Shown here: in pieces, positions 50,227 through 60,245 of the stretch
Numbering within the stretch: position 1 is the stretch's first letter
How the letters are laid out: each line of letters opens with the position of its first letter
NCBI GenBank assembly: GCA_003281455.1
Contig: QCBX01000002.1
Location: 62,001-126,000, forward strand
Source of the DNA: Prochlorococcus sp. AG-347-J21
GTDB taxonomy: Bacteria; Cyanobacteriota; Cyanobacteriia; PCC-6307; Cyanobiaceae
Direction: 5' to 3'
DNA length: 64,000 nucleotides
Program-made: the position numbers and the translations under genes
The notes under the pieces: model-generated
The model's input: the letters and a program-made list of their open reading frames with translations, nothing else
What the model was told of the DNA's origin: nothing
Databases searched by the model: none

Positions 50227-51105
50227 ATGCAAAAATTATCCTCTATTGAAATTAACGAAATTTGTGAAGAATTAGGTGAAACTTATCCAAAAAGTATTGA
50301 GCAAGTACATGGGGGTGATATTCATAGTGCTTGGCAAATAGGATTTTCAAACAAAAAGTTTTTCCTTAAAAGAAACATTAGAAAAAAAAAATTTCTTGAA
50401 TTTGAAAAATATTGTCTCCAAAATTTGAGAAAATATATTAATCAAGAAAATTTAGTTATTCCTGAAGTTATTGCATATAAAAATATAAAAAATATAGAGA
50501 TCCTTTTAATTGAATGGATAGATATGCATAACTTTGACCAAAAAAAACTTGGAAAAGGTTTAGGCGAATTACATTTAAAGTCAGCTGAATCTAATCCCAA
50601 AATGTTTGGGTTTCCAGTTGAGGGTTTTATCGGAACAACAAATCAGAAGAAAGGCATGGAAGATAATTGGATAGATTGTTTTTTAAACTTAAGGATAATC
50701 CCTCAACTATTGATTCTCAAATCAACTACTTTAGATAAAGAAATTATCAATAAAGTTAAAGAAAAAATTAAAACAGAATTACTGAATCACAAACCAATAA
50801 ATGCTCTAGTTCATGGTGATTTGTGGTCAGGCAATGCAGGAATGGATAAAAGTGGAAAGGGGGTTATTTTTGACCCGGCATCTTGGTGGGCAGATAATGA
50901 AGTAGATATAGCTATGACAAAATTATTTGGAGGTTTTAGAAAAGAATTTTATGAAGAATATCATAGAATTTTTCCTGTAAAAAACGGATTTGAAAAAAGA
51001 ATTATTATTTATAATTTTTATCACATATTGAATCATGCCAATATGTTTGGAGGAGGTTACTTAAAACAAGTTAAAGATTACGTTAAAGCAATACTCAATA
51101 TGTAA
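50227..51105 (+). CDS. fructosamine/ketosamine kinase family protein
   Basis: The 292-residue protein has a kinase-like fold with [12 protein letters not shown] near the N-terminus, the catalytic motif [12 protein letters not shown] (about 198-209) and the metal-binding region [18 protein letters not shown]. This matches fructosamine-3-kinase relatives that repair glycated amines. The ATG is 4 nt from the divergent crtD-like start. Substrate unproven. Confidence 0.88.
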   Translation: MQKLSSIEINEICEELGETYPKSIEQVHGGDIHSAWQIGFSNKKFFLKRNIRKKKFLEFEKYCLQNLRKYINQENLVIPEVIAYKNIKNIEILLIEWIDMHNFDQKKLGKGLGELHLKSAESNPKMFGFPVEGFIGTTNQKKGMEDNWIDCFLNLRIIPQLLILKSTTLDKEIINKVKEKIKTELLNHKPINALVHGDLWSGNAGMDKSGKGVIFDPASWWADNEVDIAMTKLFGGFRKEFYEEYHRIFPVKNGFEKRIIIYNFYHILNHANMFGGGYLKQVKDYVKAILNM

Positions 51106-51112
51106 TCTTTAA

Positions 51113-51478
51113 CTACCCTAAATATGTCTTCTTAAGATTTTGTACCTTATCTAGAACAGCTTCACGATTTTCACTGGTACGAAGATTTTGCCAACTCCAT
51201 TGACCGACAACAATTACGCCTAGTAGTTCTAGTAAACCAGGGAGAATTGGGAAAAAGTTTATCGTGTCAATGACAACTTTAATTATTATCTGAGCTATTA
51301 CGACAACAGCAATTATGCCTGCTGCCTTGCCGTACTTACCCATTTGAGTCCAATCAACATTACCAAGGGTTTCGTTGACTTTTCCCATGACATCAGAGTA
51401 CTTCTCTGAAAAACTTTTGGTTTCTGAGCTTGTATCGGAGCCGGAGTCTTGGTTTGACTCTGGAGTGTTATCACTCAT
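51113..51478 (-). CDS. CAAD-domain (CURT1-like) thylakoid protein
   Basis: In the 121-residue protein, a polar acidic N-terminus (about 1-45) is followed by two hydrophobic helices (IIAVVVIAQIIIKVVIDTI and a second at LLELLGVIVVGQWSW) and the amphipathic tail SWQNLRTSENREAVLDKV. This is the CAAD/CURT1 pattern seen in thylakoid-curvature proteins and in aminoacyl-tRNA synthetase appendages. It converges on the kinase gene with 7 bp between stops. Confidence 0.85.
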   Translation of the reverse strand: MSDNTPESNQDSGSDTSSETKSFSEKYSDVMGKVNETLGNVDWTQMGKYGKAAGIIAVVVIAQIIIKVVIDTINFFPILPGLLELLGVIVVGQWSWQNLRTSENREAVLDKVQNLKKTYLG

Positions 51479-51772
51479 GAATTCAGTAAACTTAATATAT
51501 GAACCAGACAGTATCGGAAAAAACGTCTATTGACTACCTTTTTGTTGTGCAAAATTCCGAACCGAAACATTTTGTATTTTTTTAGAGGCTTTGGTATATA
51601 GGGTTTCTGAAGAAATTTAAACTTAAAATTGATTTATAAAAACTTCACATTATTATGTAGTACTAACAAAAACATTAATAAATCCCAGTAATGAGAAAAA
51701 TATAAAAGGCTAAAATTTTTATTTTAATTATTATGTTTTCATAGTTTAGCTCGCAAACATTAAGGGATCGAA
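51479..51772. other. 294-bp intergenic region upstream of moeB
   Basis: A divergent control region between the CAAD gene (minus) and moeB (plus). Very AT-rich; no reading frame above about 20 codons. I see no tRNA, terminator or known riboswitch. A CCGAACCGAAACATTTTG stretch near 51555-51572 is the most GC-rich part. A small RNA gene here cannot be excluded. Confidence 0.4.
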
Positions 51773-52918
51773 ATGTCCAAAAATATCAAATTTAATTTCT
51801 TAAATTCTGATGAAGAAGAAAGATATCAAAAACATTTAACCCTCAAAGAGATAGGTTATGAAGGCCAGCTATATCTTAAAAACAGCTCAGTATTATGCAT
51901 TGGTGCAGGTGGGCTTGGGTCTTCCGTTTTGCTTTATTTAGCTGCAGCAGGAATTGGGAGAATTGGAATAGTTGATAACGATCAAGTTGAAAAGTCTAAT
52001 CTCCAGAGACAAATAATTCATGAAACAAATACTATTGGTAATCTTAAAATTGACTCTGCCAGAGAAAGAATTAAAAAATTCAATCCTAATTGTGAAATAT
52101 TAACCTTTTCAAAGAGAATTAATCCTAAAAATGCTCTTGAATTAGTAGAAGAGTTTGATGTTATTTGTGATTGCTCGGATAACTTTGGCACAAGATATTT
52201 AATAAATGATTCATGCCTTATATTAAATAAACCCTTAGTCTTTGGAAGTGTACAAGGCTTTGAGGGACAAGTGAGTGTTTTTAATTTACATAAAAATAGT
52301 CCTAATTTAAGAGACTTACTTCCAGAATCACCCTCAAAAAATGCTGCCCCTAGTTGTGCAGAATACGGGGTTGTAGGCGTTTCAACTGGTTTAATAGGAA
52401 TTCTTCAGGTTAATGAAATTATCAAAATCATTTTGAAAAAAGGTGAAATTTTAGATGGGAAGATTTTAATTTTTGATTTATTGAATATGAATATGAAAAA
52501 ATTACATCTAAAAAGTGATCAGTTAAATAAACGAATAAACAATCTCTCTCAGTTTGAGAGCTTTTATGATAACAATGAATATTGTGAGAAAAAAGATAAA
52601 ATGAACAGTATTAATGCTAATGATTTTAATAGTTTATACAAAGCAAAACCTAACAAAATTCTTTTAATTGATGTCAGAGAAAATGAAGAATTTTCTAAAT
52701 CTGCAATCGAGGGATCTATCTCAATTCCCTTAAGTCATTTGAACCAAGAATCTGACTTAAAATTTATTCAAAAAGAAAGTTTAAATAAAGAGGTTTTCAC
52801 TATATGTAAATCGGGGAAACGTTCTGAAAAAGCTTCAAGAATCTTGTCTAAATTCAAAATTCAGTCAAGATCTATTGAAGGAGGCATTGAAAAGATAAAA
52901 AAAATATTGTGCAATTAA
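51773..52918 (+). CDS. moeB: MoeB/ThiF-type adenylyltransferase with C-terminal rhodanese domain
   Basis: Activates the C-terminal glycine of a ubiquitin-like sulfur carrier (MoaD or ThiS) for molybdopterin or thiamine synthesis. In the 381 residues, the N-terminal ThiF domain has the nucleotide motif CIGAGGLGSSVLLYLAAAGIG, the RQIIHET segment, and the catalytic Cys region APSCAEYGVVG. The C-terminal rhodanese domain (about 285-380) has LIDVRENEEF and the persulfide-carrying Cys in FTICKSGKRSEKA. The zinc CxxC pairs of E. coli MoeB are not evident. Confidence 0.88.
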   Translation: MSKNIKFNFLNSDEEERYQKHLTLKEIGYEGQLYLKNSSVLCIGAGGLGSSVLLYLAAAGIGRIGIVDNDQVEKSNLQRQIIHETNTIGNLKIDSARERIKKFNPNCEILTFSKRINPKNALELVEEFDVICDCSDNFGTRYLINDSCLILNKPLVFGSVQGFEGQVSVFNLHKNSPNLRDLLPESPSKNAAPSCAEYGVVGVSTGLIGILQVNEIIKIILKKGEILDGKILIFDLLNMNMKKLHLKSDQLNKRINNLSQFESFYDNNEYCEKKDKMNSINANDFNSLYKAKPNKILLIDVRENEEFSKSAIEGSISIPLSHLNQESDLKFIQKESLNKEVFTICKSGKRSEKASRILSKFKIQSRSIEGGIEKIKKILCN

Positions 52919-52933
52919 TTTTTTAAGAATAAG

Positions 52934-54094
52934 TTAGTAATCTACACCTCTTTTCAAATCAACTCCAACATTTGCATAATGCTTATGACAAACCATTTCA
53001 GAGTAAACATCAGCTAGTTCAAAGTATGAAGGTTCATTTTTACACCTCCCAGTAATTACAACTTCTGTATCTGCTGGTTTTTTTAAGAGCGTTTGATGTA
53101 TCGATTCCACAGGTAATAGCTCTAAATCAACAGTTGGATTCAACTCATCTAAAATGATTGTTTTATACAAGCCAGACAAAATAGCAGCTTTAGCAATTTC
53201 CCATGCTCTTTCGGCCTCAACATAATCAATTGGTTGTTGCTGACCTCTCCATACGATGGCATCTCTGCCTGAACGCAAATGATCTACTAAATGAGGATAA
53301 CTCTCTCTCAAAGCTTCTATGGCAGCATCTTCGGTATATCCATTTCCACCTTTTAACCACTGTAATATTAAAACTCTATGACTTTTATCTTGAGAAATTC
53401 CTTTACCGATAGCTTGTAAAGCCTTACCGAGTGCACTTGTGGATTTACCCTTTCCTTCGCCTGTATAAATCTCAATTCCACCACTAGAACTACTATGTTT
53501 GGTTAGTTCTGATAAGTCTCCTATCAAACGTGGTCTCATTTCTGAATGGAGTTGAGATATTCTTACCAAAGAGGTCGGGGCTGCCCTTCCAGTAATAATT
53601 ATTTCTAATCCATCTGGACGATTTTGAAGAGAATTAACGACTTCATTGATATCAAGCATTCCTAAATCAAGAACTGGATTTAACTCATCCAGTACAACTA
53701 CAGAATAAAGAGAACTAGCAATGGCTCCTTTAGCAATATTCCAACCTCTTTCGGCCTCACCAACATCAAACTTTGTAACTTGGTCAGCAGTAAAGAATTC
53801 AGATCTTCCTGTCCTTACATGGTCAATTAAATGTGGAAAACCTCTTTGTAAAGCTTCTATAGCTGAATCCTCGTCATATGACCTCTCAGGGCCTTTTAAA
53901 AATCTTAGAAGTAAAACTCTTGACTGTCTTTTTTCGCATATTCCTAATCCTATTGTCCTGAGAACGACTCCCAATGCAGCCTGGCTTTTCCCTTTACCCT
54001 CTCCATCATAAATATGTAATTGACCTTTTGATCTCTCTTGACTGTCACTTGCTGTGACAATTCCAATTCCTCTATTTCTAGTCGTATTCGTCAA
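52934..54094 (-). CDS. cobO: tandem-duplicated CobO/BtuR cob(I)alamin adenosyltransferase-like P-loop protein
   Basis: In 386 residues there are two copies of a CobO-type P-loop domain. Copy 1 has IYDGEGKGKS (P-loop at 31-37) and VVLDELNPVLDLG; copy 2 has IYTGEGKGKS (P-loop at 212-218) and IILDELNPTVDLE, with ITGR in both. CobO transfers adenosyl to cob(I)alamin or cobyrinic acid; single-domain CobO is about 200 residues, so this is an internal duplication and both Walker sites look intact. It is consistent with the cobalamin synthesis shown by cobJ at 19 kb. Confidence 0.85.
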   Translation of the reverse strand: MTNTTRNRGIGIVTASDSQERSKGQLHIYDGEGKGKSQAALGVVLRTIGLGICEKRQSRVLLLRFLKGPERSYDEDSAIEALQRGFPHLIDHVRTGRSEFFTADQVTKFDVGEAERGWNIAKGAIASSLYSVVVLDELNPVLDLGMLDINEVVNSLQNRPDGLEIIITGRAAPTSLVRISQLHSEMRPRLIGDLSELTKHSSSSGGIEIYTGEGKGKSTSALGKALQAIGKGISQDKSHRVLILQWLKGGNGYTEDAAIEALRESYPHLVDHLRSGRDAIVWRGQQQPIDYVEAERAWEIAKAAILSGLYKTIILDELNPTVDLELLPVESIHQTLLKKPADTEVVITGRCKNEPSYFELADVYSEMVCHKHYANVGVDLKRGVDY

Positions 54095-54202
54095 TTGAAC
54101 AAAATTAGTAAATTTAATCTAAGATATAGATAAGAATATTATTAAAGATTTAATAATAAATTCAACCTATTCATAGGTAATTTGAATTTTAAAGTAATTA
54201 GC

Positions 54203-55027
54203 ATGTTCAATCAACTAGAAATTCTCTCTGATGAACAAAGTGAAAAGCTTTATACAATTAGAAGATACATTAAGAATCTTGATAGTGTTTGTATTGCTTA
54301 TTCCGGAGGAGTTGACAGTACATTAGTAGCATCATTAGCATTCGAGCAATTAGGTAGCAAAGCAATTGCTATAACTGGTATTTCTCCTGCATTAGCCAAT
54401 AGTCTTCGTGAAGAAGCAAGAAGGCAAGCAAAATGGATTGGAGTAAAGCATGTAGAAATTAAAACATCAGAATTAGATCAATCAAGTTACAGTGAAAACT
54501 CCAAGGATAGGTGCTTTGCATGCAAAAAAGAGCTCCACAAACATACAACCTACCTCTCTAAAAAACTTAATTATAAGATTGTTTTAGATGGAGTTAATCT
54601 GGATGATCTTAAAGATTACAGACCAGGCATACAAGCCTCAAAACAAGCAGGAGTTATCTCTCCCCTTGCAAAATTTAAAGTCTCAAAACAAGACATTAGG
54701 GATATATCAAGAGCATTGGGTTTCCCGTGGTGGGATAAACCTGCTCAACCTTGCTTATCATCAAGGTTTCCTTATGGACATGAAATAACTAGTGAAAGGC
54801 TAAAAATGGTTGAGAAAGCAGAAGAATATCTTAAAGAATATGGATTATCGGAGGTTAGAGTTAGATGCCAAGGCTCAACTGCAAGAATAGAAATTCCCCA
54901 AGATGAATTAAAGCATTTTTTTAACAAATATAATTTTAGTGAGTTAGTTCAATATTTTTCTAATTTAGGATTTAATTGCACAAGTTTAGATCTTGAGGGA
55001 CTAGTAAGTGGAAAATTAAATAGGTAA
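54203..55027 (+). CDS. larE: ATP-dependent sacrificial sulfur transferase LarE-like
   Basis: A PP-loop ATPase: SVCIAYSGGVDSTLVASLA near the N-terminus, DRCFACKKELHKH, VLDGVNLDDLKDYRPG and the QPCLSSRFPYG segment whose Cys is the sulfur donor in LarE. In lactobacilli LarE builds the nickel-pincer cofactor of lactate racemase. No larA, larB or larC is in this window. I prefer the ATG at 54203 (274 residues); an in-frame TTG at 54182 is an alternative. Confidence 0.85.
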   Translation: MFNQLEILSDEQSEKLYTIRRYIKNLDSVCIAYSGGVDSTLVASLAFEQLGSKAIAITGISPALANSLREEARRQAKWIGVKHVEIKTSELDQSSYSENSKDRCFACKKELHKHTTYLSKKLNYKIVLDGVNLDDLKDYRPGIQASKQAGVISPLAKFKVSKQDIRDISRALGFPWWDKPAQPCLSSRFPYGHEITSERLKMVEKAEEYLKEYGLSEVRVRCQGSTARIEIPQDELKHFFNKYNFSELVQYFSNLGFNCTSLDLEGLVSGKLNR

Positions 55028-55033
55028 ATATTA

Positions 55034-55468
55034 TCAAAAAACAGTTCTGATCTCTTTATAGACAGCTGAAGGTGGATTTCGCTCAATGACACGCAAAGAA
55101 TGTTCTTTGGCCATCAAAGATTCAATTAAAAATTGACTAGCAAGTTCAGGCATCATATTTTGACCACATGTAAAAATATCGACTGCCGAATAATTAGATT
55201 CAGGCCAAGTATGTATTGAAATATGAGATTCTGCCAGTAATGCAATTGCCGTAACCCCCTGAGGCTCAAATTTATTACTAATCAAATTTAAAACTGTTGC
55301 ATTTGCCAATTTAGCAGCTCTATTTAAAATACAGCGCAAAAAGGATTCATCATTTAATTTTTCGCGATCGCATTTATAAAGTTCCAACAAAAGATGTTTA
55401 CTTTGATGACTTAATTCTTGCTGATCACTTAACGAACCTAAAATTTGATTTTTTTTGTAGATTTCCAT
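55034..55468 (-). CDS. speD: S-adenosylmethionine decarboxylase proenzyme
   Basis: Provides decarboxylated SAM for spermidine synthesis. The 144-residue class 1 (bacterial) form contains LLAESHISIHTWPE, where cleavage before Ser81 yields the pyruvoyl group. Conserved TCG at residues 99-101 (DIFTCGQNM) contains the catalytic Cys. The N-terminus is a little long. It lies 52 nt downstream of recF and converges on larE with 6 bp between stops. Confidence 0.93.
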   Translation of the reverse strand: MEIYKKNQILGSLSDQQELSHQSKHLLLELYKCDREKLNDESFLRCILNRAAKLANATVLNLISNKFEPQGVTAIALLAESHISIHTWPESNYSAVDIFTCGQNMMPELASQFLIESLMAKEHSLRVIERNPPSAVYKEIRTVF

Positions 55469-55520
55469 TTAAGAAATTTATATGAAATTAAGATTAGCTA
55501 AAAATCATGCCTTTTTAAAA

Positions 55521-56621
55521 TTATAAGTAAATCATTTGTGACGAGCCTAAGAAAGACTGATTAAATTTATCTAAATGTGTCGCACTTATAAAACATTGAC
55601 TATCTTTACCAACAGAATTTAATAACAAATTTTGCCTGGTTAAATCTAATTCCGCCAAGACATCATCCAATATAAGTATTGGAGGAACATTTAATGTTTT
55701 AGTTAATAAATCGAGTTCAGCCATCTTTAAAGCCAAGATAAAAGTCCTTTGCTGTCCTGAGGAACCATATTTCCTAACTGAAACGTTATTGATTAGAAAC
55801 TCAAAATCATCACGATGAGGGCCAAAATTACATTTGCCAGTCAATGCTTCTATTGAACGCTGATTTAAGAGTTGTTCTGCTATTTTTTTACTAATAACTT
55901 CTTCTTCTTCTTCTTCTGGACTTATATTCTGTATCCCCGAAAGATAATTTATCTCTATTTGCTCTTGAGATTTACTTAAATGATTATGCCAATATTCAAC
56001 ATATGGTTTTATTTTTAATAAAGCTCTTCTTCTGCGCCTAAAAATTCTTGTACTTATTATTGACATTTGAATATCAAAGCTTTCAACAATATCTGTTGAT
56101 TGGGTTTTTAAGAAACTTTCCGAACGCCAAAAATGACTTCTTTGTTTTAAAAGCCTATTAAATCTACTTATCAGGTCTAAATATACTGGTTCAAGCTGAG
56201 ATACAACTTTATCAATCCATGTTCTTCTATAACTGGGTTCACTTCTGACAATATCTATATCATTAGAACAAAAACATACGCTCCGAATATAATTCTTTAT
56301 TTCACTCTGTCTTTTCAAGATTGATTCATTGACATAAATTCTTTTAGGGCCTTTTCGAAATAAATTTAACTTTAAATCATCTCTAAAATCTATTTGTCCT
56401 ATAATGACAGCCATATCACTATCATTTTCTATTAAATCTTTATCACTTAATGCTCTATTAGATTTTAATTGACTTAAAAATTCAACGGATTCAAGTAAAT
56501 TTGACTTTCCGATACCATTACGACCAAGAACAATTGCTCTTTGCTCTTCTAGATCAATTTCAAAACTTTTATGGTTTCGAAAGTTTTTAATTTTTAAATT
56601 ATTTAAAAAAATTTTCTTAAT
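55521..56621 (-). CDS. recF: DNA replication and repair protein RecF (non-canonical start)
   Basis: RecF loads RecA at gaps. The reading frame to the ATG at 56414 gives only 297 residues and would lack the ATP-binding site. The same frame stays open upstream and encodes KNFRNHKSFEIDLEEQ and the Walker A GRNGIGKS (33-40 from 56621). No ATG, GTG or TTG occurs in frame there; the first codon that fits the family N-terminus is ATT at 56621, followed by KKIFLNNLKIKNFRN. The C-terminal SSGQQRTFILALK signature and Walker B ILILDDVLAELD are intact. About 366 residues, normal for RecF, with this start. Confidence 0.85.
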   Translation of the reverse strand: MKKIFLNNLKIKNFRNHKSFEIDLEEQRAIVLGRNGIGKSNLLESVEFLSQLKSNRALSDKDLIENDSDMAVIIGQIDFRDDLKLNLFRKGPKRIYVNESILKRQSEIKNYIRSVCFCSNDIDIVRSEPSYRRTWIDKVVSQLEPVYLDLISRFNRLLKQRSHFWRSESFLKTQSTDIVESFDIQMSIISTRIFRRRRRALLKIKPYVEYWHNHLSKSQEQIEINYLSGIQNISPEEEEEEVISKKIAEQLLNQRSIEALTGKCNFGPHRDDFEFLINNVSVRKYGSSGQQRTFILALKMAELDLLTKTLNVPPILILDDVLAELDLTRQNLLLNSVGKDSQCFISATHLDKFNQSFLGSSQMIYL

Positions 56622-56688
56622 GCATACATTAATTAAATTAGCTAGATTTAATATATTTAGATTTTCTTTAAAGAAATTGAAAAATAAA

Positions 56689-56762
56689 GGGCATGTAGCT
56701 CAGTTGGATAGAGCATCAGATTCCGGTTCTGAGAGTCGGGGGTTCGAATCCCTCCATGCTCG
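56689..56762 (+). tRNA. tRNA-Arg (anticodon CCG)
   Basis: 74 nt. Acceptor strands GGGCATG and CATGCTC pair with one G-T, with G as discriminator. The anticodon stem TCAGA/TCTGA encloses TTCCGGT, giving CCG for the rare CGG codon. The T-arm GGGGGTTCGAATCCCTC is canonical. No CCA is encoded. It lies between recF and the GNAT-like gene, which are on the opposite strand. Confidence 0.97.
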
Positions 56763-56772
56763 TAAAATGGTT

Positions 56773-57219
56773 TTAAAGTTTATATCCCATTACTCTTATT
56801 CCATTTGGATCTAGTATAAATCCATTTTCCTCTAAACTTAGAAAGGAAGATACTGGAGCCTGTACAGAAATACTGCATCCAGGCATTTCTCTATTGATTT
56901 TCTCAAGAGTTACTTGAAGCAATATTGAATAATAAAGCTGCTGATTATTTCCAGGCAATGCACTTAAATTCCATAAGTTAGCATTCAATCCCCTGTCGGA
57001 AGTAACCCTTACAAAGCCATATAATTTATTTTTTAATTCACTTTGTATGGTAAAAAAGAAATTACTTTGCTGAATAGCTTCAGAAAGAAGTTTTATTGGA
57101 AATGTCTCACATCCACAATTCGCTAAAAGTTTGTTTACCTCTTTAGCTAGTGGGATTTGCGAAGAGTTAACAAAATAACCTTCTGGAAGAACAAGATTTT
57201 TTTTAGAAAAATATTGCAA
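56773..57219 (-). CDS. GNAT-like acetyltransferase fold protein
   Basis: The 148-residue protein has the outline of a GNAT domain: a GFVRVTSDRGLNANLWNL strand/loop region, LQVTLEKINREMPG helix and a C-terminal LEENGFILDPNGIRVMGY strand, as in cyanobacterial N-acetyltransferase-like proteins. The acetyl-CoA loop (Q/RxxGxG/A) is poorly matched (LPGNNQQLYYS), so activity is uncertain. The gene starts 3 nt downstream of the ppc stop and is probably cotranscribed with ppc. Confidence 0.6.
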   Translation of the reverse strand: MQYFSKKNLVLPEGYFVNSSQIPLAKEVNKLLANCGCETFPIKLLSEAIQQSNFFFTIQSELKNKLYGFVRVTSDRGLNANLWNLSALPGNNQQLYYSILLQVTLEKINREMPGCSISVQAPVSSFLSLEENGFILDPNGIRVMGYKL

Positions 57220-57222
57220 CTA

Positions 57223-60192
57223 TCAACCTGTATTTCTCATACCAGCTGCTATACCATTAATAGTTAAAAGTGCTCCCCTCAATAGTTCACTTCTACTATA
57301 AGCTCTTCTAGATTCATCTTTATCAATAAGAAATTCGCTTATTGGGGGTTGTCTTGTCTGGTCTCTTAATCTTCTTAAAAGTGAAACCTGCAAAAACCCC
57401 AATGGGATTATTGTCTTATTTCTCAAGCTTACTGATGATTTCAAGTCCCTATCAGATTCGAGGAGCTTATTTTTACCAGTAATTTCAAGTATTAAAGATC
57501 TTGTAAGATTATATTCTTTAGAAATTACTTCAAAAATATCATCAAAAGAATCTTTATTTTCCTTACTGCCAAGAGTATCAACATAATATCTAGCAACTTC
57601 CAAATCCACCTTAGATAATGTCATTTCTACTTTAGATATAAGCATCCTGAAAAATGGCCATCTTTGATGTAAAACTCTTAATAATTCAATTTGTTGTGGA
57701 TCGGAATTTAATTCAAATGACAATGCAGTACCTACTCCAAACCAACTTGGCAAAAGAAATCTACTTTGTGTCCAACCAAATACCCACGGAATAGCTCTTA
57801 GACTTGACAAATCTTTTGCACCTTTTTTTCTTCTAGCAGGTCTACTAGATATCTGTAATTTACTTATTTCTTCTATTGGAGTGACTTCTTGAAAGAAATT
57901 TAACAAATCAGGATTCTCATGCACTAATTTTCTGTAGTGAGACCTTGACGTTTCTGCCAACCTAGACATTAATTGATTCCATTCTGGAGTAGCGTCAAGT
58001 CTATTATTTACCAAACTATTTTGAATTACCGCTGTAGTGACAGTCTCAAGATTGTATAAGGCCAGTTCCGGAAGACTATATTTAGAAGCTAGAACTTCAC
58101 CTTGTTCTGTTATTTTTATTCGTCCTTTTAAAGTGCCGCTTGGTTGAGCCAATATAGCCTGATAGGCTGGACCTCCTCCTCTCCCCACAGAACCCCCTCT
58201 TCCATGAAAAAGTCTTAGCAATATGTCATTTCTACTTGAAAGATTTTGAAGAGCTATTTGGGCTCTATGAATTTCCCAATTACTCGAAACAAACCCCGAA
58301 TCTTTATTGCTATCAGAGTATCCAAGCATTAATTCTTGCAGAGGTTTAAAGGATTCTCCAACTTTAGGCAATAATGATCTATAGAAATCTAATTTAAACA
58401 ACTTTTCCATTACTTCTGGTGCTCTTTTAAGGTCTTCTACAGTTTCAAAAAGAGGAACAACTAATAATTTTGATTTGTGTGAATTTTGATCAAGAAGTCC
58501 CATTTCCTTAGCCAGTAAAAGAACTTCAAGCAAATCAGATGCACTATGACTCATGGAAATTACATAAGAATGACAAATTCGACTGCCAAATTCTTGCTGT
58601 AATCTCTTAACCATTTTAAAAACAGAAAAGGTTTCTTCTGTAGTTTTTGTCCAGTTAACGTCAGATGGGATTAGAGGCCTTTTTGTATTTAATTCATCTA
58701 CAAGCCATTTAATTTTCTCTTCCTCGGACATTTGATCATATTGCACGGATAAATCAAGATAATTCGTAAGCTCCTGTATAGCTTCACTATGCCTTGTACT
58801 CTCTTGACGAATATCTAAACTTGCTAAAGAAAAGCCAAAAATATGTACCTGAGTAAGTAAGGTATTCACAGCCTCACATGTTAAATCTGTACTAATCAAG
58901 CTATTTTTAATAAGTTCAAGATCATATGTAAATTCGTTTACTGATTTATAATATAAATTCTCAACTTTCTCTATATTTTTAGTATCCATTTCTCTCTCTA
59001 AATCAAATTTCCATCCACTATCTGCCAATAAATTATTCCTTTCTTGTGTTAACCTCAATTTTTCTAAAATATAACTTAATTTCAATCTGTAAGGTTCAGA
59101 TCTATACCTTGTAGCCCTAGCTTCATAAATTTCAGGGAACTTGACCCTATCCGTTTCGAGGGATTCTAACAGAGAAGAACTGACTTGACTCCATTGCATC
59201 GAGACGCTTAATTGATCTCTAAGGTTAGATATCGCAATAATATATCTTTCCAACATCAACTGCCGTTGGTAGCAAGCAGTTCTCCATGTTATCTCAGGAG
59301 TGACTGATGGATTGCCATCCCTATCGGAGCCTACCCAAGAACCGAAGTTACAAAAAGATTCAGAGGGCAACTGAACATCTGGATAATTTTCTGTAAGTGC
59401 TTCAGCTATCCTGCCCCTCAATTGAGGCATCGCATTAAATAAAACTTGCTGAAAATAGTGCAGAGCATAATCTACTTCGTCTAAAACTGATGGTTTAAAT
59501 TGATGCAATTCATCTGTTCTCCACCAAAGTCTTACTTCCTCTTTTAATTGATTTTTTAGAAAATTCTTCTCTTCTTTAGTTAAAAATTGCTCAACCTGTA
59601 TTTTTTTTAACAAATTTGCTACTCTTGTCTGCTTATGTCTAATCGTATGTCTTACTATCTCAGTAGGATGTGCAGTAAAAACTAAACGAATATCCATTTC
59701 CTGCAATAACTCTTCTAATTTACCTGGAGGAACATTTAATTTCCTTAGCCTATAAAATAATTCTCTAAAAGTTACTGGAGCATTTTGCCGAGCCAATGCT
59801 GGAGCAAAAGGATCAAGATTGTCGGGTGATTTTTGAACATCCTTGTTGGTAAAGCTTTGAATATATCTATCTTCCTCAACTCTTTGTTCCAAAATATTCA
59901 CGAGTTGAAAATATAATGAAAACGCCCTTGCTGCTGCTATGGATTCTGCTAAATCCATAGAATTTACAATATCAACTATTTCATTTTTAAAAGTTTTTGA
60001 ACTATCACCATCAATTTGTTTTGAATAACTTAATTCTTTAAGCTGTATCAATCTCTCTGCTTGATCATCCGGGCATTCTTCTCTGAGTACAGATTCCCAT
60101 AGATCTTCTATTAAAAGACGATTTTTATCAAGTGGATCATTATTACTTATCAGATCCACGTTATTATTTTTTATCTGGCGAGAAGATTCCAT
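57223..60192 (-). CDS. ppc: phosphoenolpyruvate carboxylase
   Basis: Fixes bicarbonate onto PEP to make oxaloacetate, the anaplerotic entry for glutamate and aspartate synthesis in cyanobacteria. The 989 residues show the catalytic His motif [14 protein letters not shown] (about 171-184), [12 protein letters not shown], the [11 protein letters not shown] site and the glycine-rich loop [14 protein letters not shown] (about 670). It ends MRNTG, the conserved C-terminus. Length is normal for cyanobacteria. Confidence 0.98.
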   Translation of the reverse strand: MESSRQIKNNNVDLISNNDPLDKNRLLIEDLWESVLREECPDDQAERLIQLKELSYSKQIDGDSSKTFKNEIVDIVNSMDLAESIAAARAFSLYFQLVNILEQRVEEDRYIQSFTNKDVQKSPDNLDPFAPALARQNAPVTFRELFYRLRKLNVPPGKLEELLQEMDIRLVFTAHPTEIVRHTIRHKQTRVANLLKKIQVEQFLTKEEKNFLKNQLKEEVRLWWRTDELHQFKPSVLDEVDYALHYFQQVLFNAMPQLRGRIAEALTENYPDVQLPSESFCNFGSWVGSDRDGNPSVTPEITWRTACYQRQLMLERYIIAISNLRDQLSVSMQWSQVSSSLLESLETDRVKFPEIYEARATRYRSEPYRLKLSYILEKLRLTQERNNLLADSGWKFDLEREMDTKNIEKVENLYYKSVNEFTYDLELIKNSLISTDLTCEAVNTLLTQVHIFGFSLASLDIRQESTRHSEAIQELTNYLDLSVQYDQMSEEEKIKWLVDELNTKRPLIPSDVNWTKTTEETFSVFKMVKRLQQEFGSRICHSYVISMSHSASDLLEVLLLAKEMGLLDQNSHKSKLLVVPLFETVEDLKRAPEVMEKLFKLDFYRSLLPKVGESFKPLQELMLGYSDSNKDSGFVSSNWEIHRAQIALQNLSSRNDILLRLFHGRGGSVGRGGGPAYQAILAQPSGTLKGRIKITEQGEVLASKYSLPELALYNLETVTTAVIQNSLVNNRLDATPEWNQLMSRLAETSRSHYRKLVHENPDLLNFFQEVTPIEEISKLQISSRPARRKKGAKDLSSLRAIPWVFGWTQSRFLLPSWFGVGTALSFELNSDPQQIELLRVLHQRWPFFRMLISKVEMTLSKVDLEVARYYVDTLGSKENKDSFDDIFEVISKEYNLTRSLILEITGKNKLLESDRDLKSSVSLRNKTIIPLGFLQVSLLRRLRDQTRQPPISEFLIDKDESRRAYSRSELLRGALLTINGIAAGMRNTG

Positions 60193-60245
60193 ACAATCAT
60201 TATGTCACAAGTGAAAATGTTCAGATCAAATATTTATTTAAATAA

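Noticed and set aside
51540..51600. Possible small RNA of the Yfr type upstream of moeB
   Set aside because: No complete conserved core motif or terminator hairpin could be identified by eye.
56620..56814. 64-codon plus-strand frame across tRNA-Arg
   Set aside because: Its middle is the tRNA-Arg gene itself and its ends overlap recF and the GNAT gene in antisense.
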